From positions 153,587,641-153,651,640 of the forward strand of contig NC_080570.1 of the NCBI RefSeq assembly GCF_030247185.1: a stretch of 64,000 nt of DNA, read 5' to 3'. The notes beneath the pieces were generated by a model. That model searched no databases. It was not told the DNA's origin and was given only the letters and a program-made list of their open reading frames with translations. Positions 46,944 through 59,800 of this stretch are shown here, in pieces. A program made the position numbers and the translations under genes. How positions within the stretch are numbered: position 1 is the stretch's first letter; each line of letters begins with the position of its first letter. Source of the stretch: Malaya genurostris. Lineage: Eukaryota > Arthropoda > Insecta > Diptera > Culicidae.

Positions 46944-48930
46944 AGTGGTAAACTTTGTTCACTGAAACTGTAATGAAAGGGCGAACTTTTTCTCTTTTTA
47001 TTCGGTCATCCGCACGGAATGGCGCAGACAGAAGGGAGAGAAAAAATACAATGACAGCTGTCGGTACTTGCGCAGGGTTAACATACTGTGGTAAGGTGTG
47101 GGTACACTACAGTAGAACTGGACCTATGCAGTGATGTCAGTATGTTATGTCAATTTAAAAAGAAAAATCTAAGTTTTGCGATAATACGCAGCCCAAGTAA
47201 CAATTCGAATGCCTAATGGTTTTGATTGTAATTTATAGGAGTTTTGTAATTGATTTTTCAATTACTACCTGTTTTATAACGACTATAATAAATGTCTCTT
47301 TTGACAAGTAATATCATAGTTTTAAAGCTTCTATAAAACTTCTCACCCAGACTAACAACTGGACTAAGAATAAAGCAATGTGTACTAGAATAAATCCATG
47401 CAAACACATTTAATATTGCTTTCAAACATTTTCTTTGAAACATTACTGTCAGTAAAATTCTTTCATAAATCTAGTTTTGTGTGTGTGCGTGTTCATTGGA
47501 TGACAGTTTCACTCAGAGCAAATTTGAGGGTTCTGAAGTGCATTTATGACATATTTGTTGTGAGCTATTTGATTTATTGCTTCTTGGGTTAAGCGTAATT
47601 TGCATTAAAGAAAATTTCATGGCCGCCATTATGATGTCCTATACCGTAGCATTTATTGACATCAAATAAACTGCGAAATGCAAAAACGAGGAAATATGAT
47701 GGGCTTTCATGATTCGTTTTCAGAATATATGCACAAGTTTTAACGCCACGAAATAGTTTTATACAAAAATGACGATGAATCACAAAAAATAATTTTCATA
47801 AATCATGAAGACTTTCGCAAAAACCGCATTTATTTCGAGGCGATTAGTTATAATTCTTATTTTTATCTTTCCATTCACGATAAAAATAAAAGCGCATGAA
47901 GTTTTTACGTTCGGAAAAAGCCTCAAACTCTTAAAAATAAACTAATATATTCTTACTGATTGCATTCAAAGTAGACATGACACACACCTAGTCAAGAAAA
48001 ATATTATCAAAACGGAATTAATTCCATCCAAATAAATTAAATGTTGATCGTAAAGCTGGTTTCAAAATTTTCTTGAATTTGGAGTTTTAACACAGGTTTA
48101 TGATAATTCTTCACTTTGCTTTATAATCATTATGAAGAATGGTCCACATGGCAGGAACATGCTGTTATAGAGGTTTTCAGTAGGCTTTCGTGGAGTTTAA
48201 AGTTTTAATGCAAGATTTATTATGTAGCATTGAAGACAGCTACAAGTATTTATTAATATTAAAATTGTTACTTGGGAGGGGACTACATATTCAAACGTGC
48301 AGAAGAACGTTTAATTGCAAGCATAATTGCTTATATGTTCATTGTTTGAAGTCGGAAATTCACAAATTCATTTCGTTGATAACACAAACTGAAAATGGTT
48401 TATCTCTAATTAAAGAAATAATCTAAAGTAATCAAAAGTTCCTGCTCTATATGAACCGAATGTTGGATTGTATAAATCTGACTGAATTCTAGGCATCTCG
48501 TTACTAAACGCTAAGCACAAAAATGAGAAATAATTTGATAACAACAGTGCTGTTTGCTAATATTTCAATCTCATTTGCATTCATGTCAGATACGAATGAT
48601 TTTTTTCTAACTAAACAATATATTTAATAAGGTACACTGCTTTATCTCTAAAACTGTGAACCATTTCGCGATTAATTTTAACTGACATTGACATTGAAAC
48701 GTTGAACTGTGCGAACTATTTATTATCGGTAACCTCTTGGGTCATGAAAAAAAAAAATTTTTTTGTTAGTTGGTCCCCCCTACACACAGATTTCATTAGA
48801 CTTTTTATAATAATTGAAAATGAATCGTCGCAATAAATTATGGGATTACGTTGTAATATATTTAACTTTTTTAGTGAAGTTTGAAGGCAACAATTTATCT
48901 TTTTAAACGTTGTTCAGAAAACTGACTCCT
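46944..48930. other. eIF4B upstream and intergenic region
   Basis: The minus strand just upstream of the eIF4B ATG has a TTTCAGTGAAC initiator-like sequence and a CGCCCTTTCATT pyrimidine stretch that could be a TOP-like 5' end. Beyond about 47.2 kb only AT-rich sequence is seen. Confidence 0.35.
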
Positions 48931-48934
48931 CAGG

Positions 48935-49345
48935 TTTATATTTATATTGCGTTGGAGGATGAGAATTAGGCACAATTCTGTATTTAGTTTTGGCAATATG
49001 TATGTATGTAAATCTGTATCCTGCATGAAATCCGCATGGACGTATACAAATCAGTATATTACAGATATTTCTGTATGATTGGCAACTATTAGGGAAATGA
49101 AAAAAATAAACACAGTCTGATGACAAAATGGATATTTTTGATAGGGTAACGTGGCACCATCATGGCATATACGAGTACTGTTCCAACTAAAGAAATATTC
49201 GAAATGACCGTTAAAATTATTAAATCATCCAATTTAAGTGTCCTGTCTGTTAGTCTGTGCTTTACTTATCAGCCTAATCGGTGGTGTTCTTTGCTGTATC
49301 TAGCGAACATCTCTATGCTGCTCTTCGCCAGCCACTTAAGATCGC
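48935..49345 (+). repeat. Dispersed repeat plus RTE-like fragment
   Basis: 48935-49262 is the inverse of 9495-9815. 49265-49345 (GGTGGTGTTCTTTGCTGTAT, GCTCTTCGCCAGCCAC) matches 10419-10505. In this copy the two are contiguous, which suggests they are parts of one element. Confidence 0.7.
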
Positions 49346-49391
49346 AAATCCCCTTCCTCTCGCAAATAACTCGTAAACCCCCTTCTACTCA

Positions 49392-49571
49392 CAAATTTCA
49401 GTTTAATGAGATTGAAACTAGCTTCAAACAAGGTTAGTTCAAAAGTCCTTGAAATTAATTTCGTTTTCGCTTGATGTCAAATCTAATCTAGTTACCACGC
49501 TAACTGCTATCAAATCATTTGTTTGATAACAGTTTCGAAACTAGTTTCGATGTCATTGAACTGAAATTCGA
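49392..49571. mobile_element. MITE, about 180 bp, approximately 40-bp inverted repeats
   Basis: AATTTCAGTTTAATGAGATT and GAAACTAGCTTC on the left are mirrored by GAAACTAGTTTCGATGTCAT and TGAACTGAAATTCG on the right. An inner hairpin TATCAAATC..TTTGATA is also present. Confidence 0.75.
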
Positions 49572-49662
49572 GTCAATTACGAACCTGATTATTGGTTTGG
49601 GTCTGTTCACATCCCTGTTGCTAAACGTGAACCCAACTATGTTTCCTGAATATTGTTTGTTG

Positions 49663-49800
49663 AGCGGCCCTTACACGAGAATTATTAGTGTCATTTTTAA
49701 AGATTACTCAGGTAATTATATTTGAAATTTGTATGGAGAATTTATCATTACCGCCCTTATACGTTAATACGACACTTTTAATGATCGTGTAAGGGCCGCT
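49663..49800. mobile_element. MITE, 138 bp, 'AGCGGCCCTTACACGA' termini
   Basis: AGCGGCCCTTACACGA at 49663 is exactly mirrored by TCGTGTAAGGGCCGCT ending at 49800, with further imperfect pairing inward (AGTGTCA/GACACT). Confidence 0.85.
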
Positions 49801-50640
49801 TTTGATGAAATTACTCGGAGTCCGATTAAATTTCCTCAAACGAAAACGCCATAGCAGTTATTTATCAAAGAAGGACGAATTTTACAAACGTAAACAAATC
49901 GAGTTTTTCTCTCCAACCAATAAAGGCTTCGAAATCCAACAATTGTACCTAAAAATTCGAATTCTTCAAAGTCTCAATCTTAGTAATACAAATAAATATA
50001 AAGAGTGAAACTGTCATTCCATTTGTTTACGTAAGTTTAGCCCTCCGTGTTCCACAGGGCAATACTTCAATTGCTGGAGGGAAGGCGAAACTATTTATTT
50101 TCTTTATTTTAAATAGTTTCCGAACCTTTTACTACTGGAAATAGTAAACGAGACGATAAAATTACCCTCAGGTTTTGTCCTTGTCGCGGAAACCAGTTAA
50201 TTTCAGTAGTAGAAGTAAACAAATCGAAAAAGGGTGAAACTTTTTTTATGTTGATTAACTCAGTGGATATAGAAGGGAATTGGAAAAATTTGCATGCCTT
50301 TTAAAGATAATCCAACAATTCTAGGCAGGATTTGAAACCAAAGTCGAAACATTCATCTATGTTATACTCCATTTGCTGTCAATATTAGATTCGCCCTTCT
50401 TTGAAAAACAGCTGATAAGTATTTTTTTTGGAAGTGTATATTTATTAGATGGGTACCCCGAGCTGAACTCACATCTGTTTCTGACCACCTGTCAGTGTCA
50501 AACCAATTAAACATCTATTGATAACTGATCCACGGAAATCGAGCTAAGAAAAGGTTGTGCACTCCTATTATCACAATAAATGAAAGTATTTAGTGTCTAA
50601 CCATATAGATAAGATAACGGCGGTACAAGGAAATACAGAT
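49801..50640. other. No gene
   Basis: AT-rich. TTGTTTACGTAAG and GTAAACAAATCG recur, and GCCCTCCG...GGAGGG at about 50040-50080 is a small inverted repeat. Confidence 0.35.
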
Positions 50641-50767
50641 CAATCAAAATTTTTCACTGGGTGGAAGCCATGGAATAGCAAAATTTAGTGGTAGTACTGT
50701 GAAACCATCACGGAAATTTTTTCTCTTGTTTTGAGTCATTGCCATTATACTTTGGGAAACGTAGCAT

Positions 50768-51498
50768 ATGGAAATGGAACCAGTCCCAGTAAATCCCAGC
50801 GATCTGGCATTGCTCAAGGAACGTATGAAACTCATTGCGGAAGCTGATCCGAAGCAGTATCACAATGAGTTTTCTTTGAAACGTTATCTGCGTGCGTTTA
50901 AAACGGTGGATGCTTCGTTTCAAGTAAGTCGAGAAATCGTCAATTTGGAAATGGTTCTACATAAAAGATGTAATTATCCCAATAGGCAATTCTTAAAACG
51001 AACAAGTGGCGTGAAGAGTATGGTGTTGACAGATTAGCAGACAGCCCGGCAATTCAAGCCAACGTCAACAAGGCTCGGGTTCTGAAGCATCGGGACTGTA
51101 TCGGGCGACCCGTTATTTATATTCCCGCAAAAAATCATTCGTCTGAGCGGGATATTGATGAGCTGACCAAGTTCATCGTTCACTGCCTGGACGAGGCTTG
51201 CAAGCGTTGCTTCGAAGAAGTCACCGATAACTTGTGCATCGTGTTCGATTTAGCCAACTTCAGTACTTCCTGCATGGATTATCAATTAATCAAAAACTTG
51301 ATATGGCTGTTAAGCAAGCACTTCCCGGAACGGTTGGGTGCTTGTCTAGTCCTGAACGCTCCTATGGTGTTCTCCACTATTTGGCCAGTGATCCGGGGCT
51401 GGCTGGACGAAAACACCTCTAGCAAGGTAATCTTCGTTTCAAGCGAAGAGGATCTCTGCAAGTATCTTATTCCGGACATTTTGCCGACAGATATGTAA
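50768..51498 (+). CDS. CRAL-TRIO (Sec14-like) lipid-binding protein
   Basis: Predicted soluble carrier of a small hydrophobic ligand or phosphoinositide. Exons 50768-50923 and 50986-51498 join in phase 0 across a 62-bp intron (GTAAGT...AATAG), giving 222 residues with TAA at 51496. Residues about 10-60 match the helical CRAL-TRIO N region (FSLKRYLRAFKTVDASFQ, then KWREEYGVD); the lipid-binding domain follows (GRPVIYIPAKNH, CIVFDLANFS, LNAPMVFSTIWPVIRGWLDE, and a KVIFV strand near the end). It is a single short domain without the usual long C-terminal tail, so it resembles the compact SEC14-like or MOSPD2 N-terminal type. The start could be ATG 50768 or the second ATG two codons later. Ligand unknown. 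Confidence 0.88.
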
Positions 51499-51499
51499 G

Positions 51500-51990
51500 A
51501 CGAGATCAGTTCTGTTCAAAGAAAACAAAACGGTGAAACAAGGTATCGTTCTACGTAGAACTAATGCTAACTACCCACACTAAGAGAAAATTATTTTCTA
51601 CATAGAGAGATTTATTTTGACACTGTGTGAAGATATATAACGCAAATCATTGTAAGACGTACTAGAGAAATTATTAGACATTATAGTTTAATACCCGGAT
51701 CAAACATAGTGCAATTAAACGAGCGCGACTATTTACACATTAATCTTCCTATCGGAATGAAGTAGGAAAACTTAGATGGCACTAACTGACAAAAATAAAA
51801 CCCAGAAGCGTCTAACATTCCTATTAGTTCAAGAAACAAAAGTGGATTATTTTAGTTTTCCCCTTGAATTAGATAACCGAACAAGCATTACTTCCATACT
51901 AATAAAGAAGGCACCGAACATACTTACATACATAGACGGAAAGCTGTAGTGACGACTGTCAGAGATCTCTGAAATAGGTGGTTGTATAAA
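51500..51990. other. 3' flank of the CRAL-TRIO gene
   Basis: Several AATAAA-type signals are present (for example near 51795 and 51900). No other gene. Confidence 0.4.
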
Positions 51991-51991
51991 A

Positions 51992-52491
51992 TCATAAAGT
52001 GAATAAACGTTTGTAACTGCATACTGGAACTGAGTGTACGTTTAATTTAAAGTTTTCCCTATTCGAGTACCGAATCATCTTAGGTGTTTCAACATAATTT
52101 GATGCAGGGGCATGTATGTTCAGTTGTCCATAATCGTACAAGTAAATTTTTTCAAAACTACCGTAAAACTCCTTAGCACGACTTTTTGCAGTGAAATTTT
52201 GCTTATCACGGGTGGGCAGCTTCAGTTCTTGTCTTTGCTTCACTTTTAGTACGTATGATTTTGACTTCCCAACATTATGAGCCACATTCTTATAGAAAGG
52301 TTACAGTTTTTCTCAATAATAACTATTACCTTCTTGTCCATTTGTCGAGAGCATACTTTTCGATTTGTGTTACTTTCAATTTTCCGATTCACAGTCAAGC
52401 GCTGCTCAAATGATTTGCACACAAAACTCGATACTTTTCGGTAGTTTCAGGTTTCACTTGATTCGACGTCATTTTACCGAAGGTATACACG
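51992..52491 (-). CDS. Possible small gene, unidentified
   Basis: The minus strand holds an ATG (about 52490) opening MTSNQVKPETTEKYRVLCAN, and further on a clean 99-codon stretch (52288-51992) with KSKSYVLKVKQRQELKLPTR and SNYVETPKMIRYSNRENFKL, ending in a stop. The two cannot be joined cleanly: a 41-base GT-AG gap at 52289-52329 is shorter than normal insect introns, and a frameshift lies upstream. It may be a real small exon set that I mis-joined, or a recent pseudogene. Family not recognised. Confidence 0.35.
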
Positions 52492-52609
52492 AAATAAAGT
52501 GTAGAGTTTCAGCGATCCGTGAAATAATTCAAAATCTGAAAGAAAAAGTGTCCGAAAGTCAACGTGAACAGGTATTATTCGAGTTATATATAAAGATTTA
52601 GAACCATGA

Positions 52610-53850
52610 TACTAACCATGTTGCTGTAGCAGATATTTTCAAATTTCCAAATAAGTTTTTCGCTTTCACACGCCCTGAAAAAAAAACGCTTGATGCTTTG
52701 GAATCCTTTCTCTGGGATCGGTGGCCCTGAGAACGACCAATTTTTCAAACTGTTGCACCATGTGGATGATTATTTTAGGTGCCAATTTGCTTCTTTCAAT
52801 GGAAGAAAATATCATAAACACAAGAGCGAATTGTAAAAGCTGTACTCCATGATGGGACGTGATAATTTCTACGGTCCTGAGGCGAGGATCATTCGCATCT
52901 GATATTTGTCGTATTTCCCGAAATTTATATTCATTCGATATCTAATCAGTAAACGCATCTGTTAAAATACTATAATACAATGTTTTAAGCACTTTGATAT
53001 CTGGAATAATTAGTTTCACATAAATTAAAAAGGGTAAAATAAAATTTGCAAACGAAATTAATGTAAACCAACAAATAATAGCTGCATCGTGTATCCTCAA
53101 GTAATTGCCAAACACTGTATTGTTTTGTTCTTTCGAACTTCAAGGTGATTTTTCGTAGGATACATAAGGTACAGTTTCTACAACGCTTAGAGCGTTGGAT
53201 TGCACAAGACGAAACAAAAAAAAAATAAACGATCAAAACAGGAATCAACGAAAAAGTAATAATATTAAACCGATATATCACAAACGAAAGAAGACTAGAA
53301 GCTTCGGATAAATCCCTCTCTGTTCTTTCCCTTAACAACTATGTTATGGTCTTTCTCTTAAGCGCATATCGACCCATTAAAAATATTTTCAGTTATATTA
53401 ACAGTACTAGATAGTTGTGATGAAGCGCTTTCTTATGTGTCGGCCTGAGTACTAACAGGATTCAAATGGTTGACAGTCTGAGTCAACCGAGTTTCCGTTG
53501 GATCAAACCCACGATGCCATACATGGATATGAATGAAGTACGATTCATCGTTTCATTATAAATATCTGCGCCTAAGCTAGGACATGCTTTGCTTAAAACT
53601 CCTCTAAATAATTTAATGTAAGCCTATCTTTGTTGCGAAAAAAGCACATTCAGTAGCAGCCAGCAATTTCAATTGTTTTTTTCTTAATTTTGTATAAGTA
53701 ATAATGCGTCTATTTCGTGTCGTAATTGTCGCTGTGTTCTTACGATCTATTCGCTTGTGTTGGATAGAATTTTCTATATACAACTGATCGTTTCCAAATG
53801 CTCGTTTAAATTGTAAATTCTGATTCAATAGTTGAACTCTTTGGTTTCCA
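52610..53850. other. No gene recognised
   Basis: AT-rich intergenic sequence and the likely Kap3 3' UTR next to 53854. Confidence 0.35.
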
Positions 53851-53853
53851 CAT

Positions 53854-56800
53854 TTAGGCAATTACCTCAAAATCTTCAAGATCACGACTGTAGCTGCAGA
53901 AAAAAAGTAAAATGTGTTTTACTTCTCCTAGCAAAACGAAAAAAAAACAAAACTTACCGGCTCACGGGTCTGCTGTAGTTGGACATGGCCGACGAGGACC
54001 GATTGTTGGTTTCACCGTCGTCGTTCGATTCGCCCGACTGGTACAGCATGCACTGATCCAAATAGTCTGCCGTCAGATAAGCCGGCAAATCGCCATCGTC
54101 GTCATCCATTGGACCGTAGTCCTGGATGTCATCCGTTTCTTCCTGTGTTTCCACCATACTTAGCCACTGGGAATTGTGATTGCGGAATTTCTCCAACTGA
54201 GGAAACAAACCACATAGTAAAGATTTCCTAAAGTAAAACTTACAAACGATCCCTATACCTTTATCCGCGAAGCCCACTCACTGTCGGTAAGGGCAATGAT
54301 GTCCAGGCAGAAGTCGCAAACCTTACGTATCTCGGCATTTTTGTCGTGCATCAAATCGATCAAGTAGGCCGGCGATTCCGTTTCCTTGATCATGTACACC
54401 CGGGTGCTCTCGTTGCGTAGCACCTGCTGGAAGACAAACACAATCTGCAGCACCATCTCGTCGTCCTCCTGTTTCGCCTTCAGTAGCTCGATCAGTGACA
54501 GAATCACATCCGCTTTGCAGAGCAGCATAGCGCAGGATTCGTCCGAGGCGCACGTGCCGAGAAAGACGACCGTCTCGAGGACCAGATCATCTTTGTATTT
54601 GCCTGTGGGCACAAGGAAGAACATTTTCTGTGGGTGATAGGATCTTTGTATGACAGAAAAAGACTTAATCTGTCACTTGATTTCAATTTTATTGGAAAAA
54701 TTAGGTTCTGTCGATTATAAATGCTAAGTTCTTCTATCTAAATACGACAAGGGATCACTAGTTTAGTGCTTTAATTACAGCTTGGCTGTTTGAGCAAAAA
54801 TCAATAATTATACCGGATAAATCTCGAAAGAAAACCGACTGAATTTCGCACATAATTGCAAAAATTTCTACTTAGAAAACATTGCAATATTTACCCATAG
54901 AATGCGATAGCCCTCATCCCACTTTGCTACAAAATATACCAGCACCAGCTCGTCCCTCATCAGTACAACAGACCACATGATGACAATCTTTTCTCTCTAG
55001 GGGGAGTTGAACAGAGCCTCGAGAGCACCAGTCGGCGTCGTAGTGAAAGCTCCTGTCATCGCCATAAGTACCATTCTTCGCAAATGGTTAGGCTTGGACT
55101 GAACTGTCACCACTGCCGCCGCACTAGGCAATCGTAAGTCAGTATTGGACATATGATTGTTGCAAAAATCCAACAGAATGTTTTTGGCTTAAGGCCCCAC
55201 GTTTTGCTAAAAGCCCGTCTGCATTGTCCAAACGCCATGGATGCTGTTTTGATTCTACACTCTATATGAGCATGCAACAGTGATGCAAAATCCAATGATT
55301 AATATTGGATAATAATCTGCGCACTAATGTGTTGCGAATCCTAGTTTCTTTAATGTTTCCAGCAATCCGTCAGGTTCCAGAGGATCGGTAATTTGTGAAC
55401 AGCCGCGAACGCTTACCTTACCTATCTCTGGCAAGCTCAGTGACGAACGAAGAGTAAGATTTCTAAGCGAGTATCGAAAAAATACATTATCAAAAGCATT
55501 CTCTATGCCTAAGATAGCTCACAAGCTGGATTGCTTCACAGCTTTTTCGATATTGTAAACAACTCTGTGACTATTGATTTCCCACGTTGATGTGAAGCAT
55601 GTTGATTAATGTCAAGCGGATGCTCAGCAAGACACACATCTCTGATGTGCTGATCAATTATGGGTTCAAGGGCCTCTCCATGCTTTTGGGATATAACCGC
55701 AAGCAAGACTGGTAAGCAAAGATTTTTAATGTGGAACACATTTTTGTTTTCTATACAGCGGTGCAAACTAGAAACTCAAGAAAAATACACATAGAAATGT
55801 GGTCAGGTTTTGAACAATTAAAGCTCAGTCAATTTTGTATCAATTATTAATATTATGTCCCCATTTGATTGGAAATATTTCTACGTATTGATTTGAATGT
55901 TCATAGCCATGTATTTTAAATTTTATATCATTGAAATGTTGATTAATAGCTAGCAGTGTCCTATTTTGGCTGCAAAAAATCTCCGGCATAGCGGATTTCC
56001 CTGCCACAGTCGACGGTTTTGAAGGAGTGAGCGATATATCAGAGAGAAAGCAGCGCTCTGATTGGTCAATCGAAGCAAAAGCAAAGCTGTTGGAAGCACG
56101 CGAATCTACAAATAGAAGCGAAATTATAGCTAACGATTCAGTCTTACGCGTAGCTTACTAGAGGTAGGTTGTTGCTAAACAGCAAGACAAAAAGTGCCGT
56201 AAACGATTTGAAGCTTTAATTGGTATGCTCTGATCTTGTGTCATGCAAGATTGGATGAAATCCCATGTTATGTCGTTTCGCCTGAGAAATTGACAACTAC
56301 CCCAGGGTAAATTTTGAGTGCATAAGACTAATTTTTAATTTATATAAGATGAACTCGATGAGAAATGTTTTATCGCTTCAACCGAAATCGCATAATGGTA
56401 CTAATGGTGGAGAAACGCTATAAAAATAACTGCTTGCATACAAAACTTGAACTTGGATGTTAGGGAGACAGAAGAAAATCCTTCTAGAATTCTTAAAATG
56501 TACGTTTGTCACTTTGCGAAAACAACAATCTATGCCTCTAGTGACTAGGATGATCTAAATTTAATTCTCCTGTCATCGATAATCTTCGATTGCTTCTTGA
56601 TCGACATCAATATTCTCATCATAGCTGATAACCTTAAATAAATTAAACATAGATTCACTGAACAAATCAAACTATCTTCTAAACCTTTCTAAGTCTCTTA
56701 CAAGCTCTGAAAAACCAATTTCAGCTGTCAAAGCTGAAGAAAATCAAATACTTCTTGCAAAGGGCGGATAAGGTGAAAGTCGACAGTAGATATGAGCAAA

Positions 56801-59800
56801 ACAGTTTATTTCAAATAACCGTTCAGTGATGCATTCTATTGAAAGAACATCGTTTTGTCAGGTTAAGCGAGCAAAAAAGAAAAGGTTCACTAGTCTTTGA
56901 ACTGAAGAGTAATCGTTCGCGAAGAACTATAGCTCATGCTTTCTTATGCATACTCATTCTGAAATTTTATATAAATCCAGCAGAAGCATCCAATTTTTCC
57001 TTAATCTTGTACTGAACTTCTCGTTCAAACACAAAATTTAACTTTGACTCCAACTCTTCATTTGTTGTATCAGAAGATTAGGGCTAGTAATTTTGTTCTT
57101 GGATTTGCACTAATACCGTTTTCGGTTATTGATCAAAGCAGCCCGAGAGCTGGATCAGAGTCGCCCAAACAACTTTTGAGACTCCAATCGTGTAGTTTCG
57201 CTATGAAAATTTTCTCGGCTCGCACCACGACATCCATGCAAATTTGTTTATTTTTTATTATTTCTTTTTTTTGTGAGGTGTTATTTAGGGCGCGTACCAC
57301 GTGTTCGAGTCAGAGTCGCCCGCGTGTAGGTTCAAAAACGAAAACGGTTTTTACTTTTTAATGAGTTTTCCTGGAAGATTTAATGAGTTTTCCTGTGATT
57401 TCGAGAGAAACTTCTTTAGCCTACTTCAAACTAGAGACAAAAGATTTTTCTCATCTTCACGTTCGGCAGATCTGAGGCATTTTTTTATACGAACTACGAA
57501 TCACTCTAAACGGACCCGAGTCGTCACGGACACGCCGGTTGCAAGCTAGTCCCATACCTCTTTTCAATCTATCAAGTTCTGCTCTCCACCACGGAGTTCC
57601 TCTAGTAGTTTTGAGGACAGACCTCTTCGTATGATAAAACAATGAACGAGTTCATCTTGTTAACAGCAATGTCCAAGTCCTCAGGACACTCGATGGTGGG
57701 AAAATACCCATCAAACCTAGTTGCTAAGGTTTCAGTATAATGTTCCTAATTTGTAGATTTTGGATTGCGACAAGTCGTAACATTCATAGTGGCACCTAGC
57801 TGATCGAAGAATATAAACTTATAATCAGATAGCGATGGTTCCGCTTCACCTTCCACTCGTCAGTTCCCTAGTTCATAAATAGCTTGGTTTGAGCAAAGCG
57901 TTATATCCTGAACTTCCTCTCTACCAGACCTGATTTATATCTGTGCTACCGCAAATGGTATGATTAACATTTGCATCGCTAAGTATAATTATTATGAGTA
58001 AGTAGACTGGAAGAATTTCCACTGCTTCCAATCACATTTGCCAAAATTTCATCTGATTTCTCTTTAATATGATTTGCTAAACCTGCTTGGATTACCTAAC
58101 ATATCGTACGCATAGTAAAATTTGGACCACTACGATAAGCTGGACATGTCACTAGGTTACCGGAGGACAGCCCAATAAAAATAATTCTTGAATTTGATCC
58201 GGTTGAGATAAAAAGAGAAGCACATCGAGCAAGGTGAATGGATCAAGCAAAGAGAGATCTTCGAAGTATCTGTGCCTGGAGTGGTTTTTTGACGAGTTGA
58301 GTTGCCTTAGACCGAATTAGTTGGCGACGGATGCTTGATACCGTAAATGAGACCCTAGAACGGTTGCTGTTAGGTACGGAAAGTAGTAGTAAGTTGAGTA
58401 ACAGAAAGAAAGGGTTATTTCTATTCAGAAAATATGTAAATGGCCGTTAGAGCGTCAATGGTCAATCATGGTCAACCATTACACATGTCTTACCTGGTAC
58501 CAGCATATTTCTGATGAGTGGAATGAGGTTGAAATTGTGAATGATTTGCGAGTAATCCAGATCGGGCAGTGCCAGGTTGCCCAAAGTTCCCAGGCATTCA
58601 ACCGTGAACTCTTCATCGTCACATTCGGTCAGTATTTTCGCTAAATCGCCAACAAAATCCTTCAACGGAAAAATAAAAGTAGTCAGATTTAAATATCCTT
58701 AAACTTACAATTCAACATTATCATACCACAAAGTGCATCCGCAGAGATTCGTGCAGTGAAATATTCCGAATCATCTTCATCATAAGCGTGTCCTGATACT
58801 TGAAGGCCCGCAGCATCAAATTGTGCAGCCGATTGTTCTCGAGCATCATCGTAGCGTTTCGTTTGTTCAGAGCCAGGTTAATTCCGAGGGCAATCAAATC
58901 CGGATCTGATTTTTGGTTCAAATTTAACAGTAGCATATCCGTCACCACCGGAACGCAATCCGTGTACGTAAACATCGACTTGATCTTGTCGTCTAGGCTC
59001 ATGTGATACAGAATTTTCGTTACTATTTCGTGATGTTTGTCATCACTTAGGAACGTTACCAACTTCGGCAGAAAGCCGACCCGTATCATTTTTGCGCGTA
59101 ATCGTGCATCGAACGATAAGTTAAGAAGTAGCTTGAGCGTTACCTGAACGAGATCCTTTTGCGACTGCAAAAGCCGTGGTAATTTCTCCACGATGTTCAA
59201 TTCGTACATTTCGTCTTTGTTATCACGAACAATCGAAAGTTTTTTGAGAAAAGTAACGACCAGTACCAGCAGATCGAAGTTTTGCCGTTCCAATGCTTTC
59301 AGCAGCATTTTGACGATGTTTTTCTTGCGCATCTTTTCCTCCAGCTTTACGTTTTCCGCAATGTTCAGCAGCAGGTAGAAAGCTACCCGCAACAGTTGCT
59401 CCTGCTTTTTGGCGAATATTTTGAACTGCTTGTTGATCTTATCGTAGTCATCCTTCTGCTTCTTCGGGTCGGGCTTCTCGCTTTCCGGTGACTGATTGTT
59501 GAGACTATCGTTGGACGCCGTAGTCTCCTTGGAAAGCTGCTCGTGGTAGCTGTTGTTCATGTTGTGGGCCTTCACCAGCGAAGTACTCATGCTACCGTGA
59601 TAGCTGGACCAATTGCCCGACCGTGGCCGTTGCTTCAGTTCCGGTATCCGTCGGCGGGGCGGTTCCATCTCTTTGGGCTTTTCCTGATCGACGATGGTGT
59701 CCAGATATTCGGCACTTTTGTTGACTTCTTTCTCTTTTTCTTTGCCCTTTTCGCCGACGATCCCTTTCCGGGCGTCCAGATCGCTCTTCATTTGCTCATA

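Noticed and set aside
52289..52329. 41-base GT-AG interval as a real intron
   Set aside because: Shorter than normal insect introns; kept only as an uncertainty in the small-gene entry.
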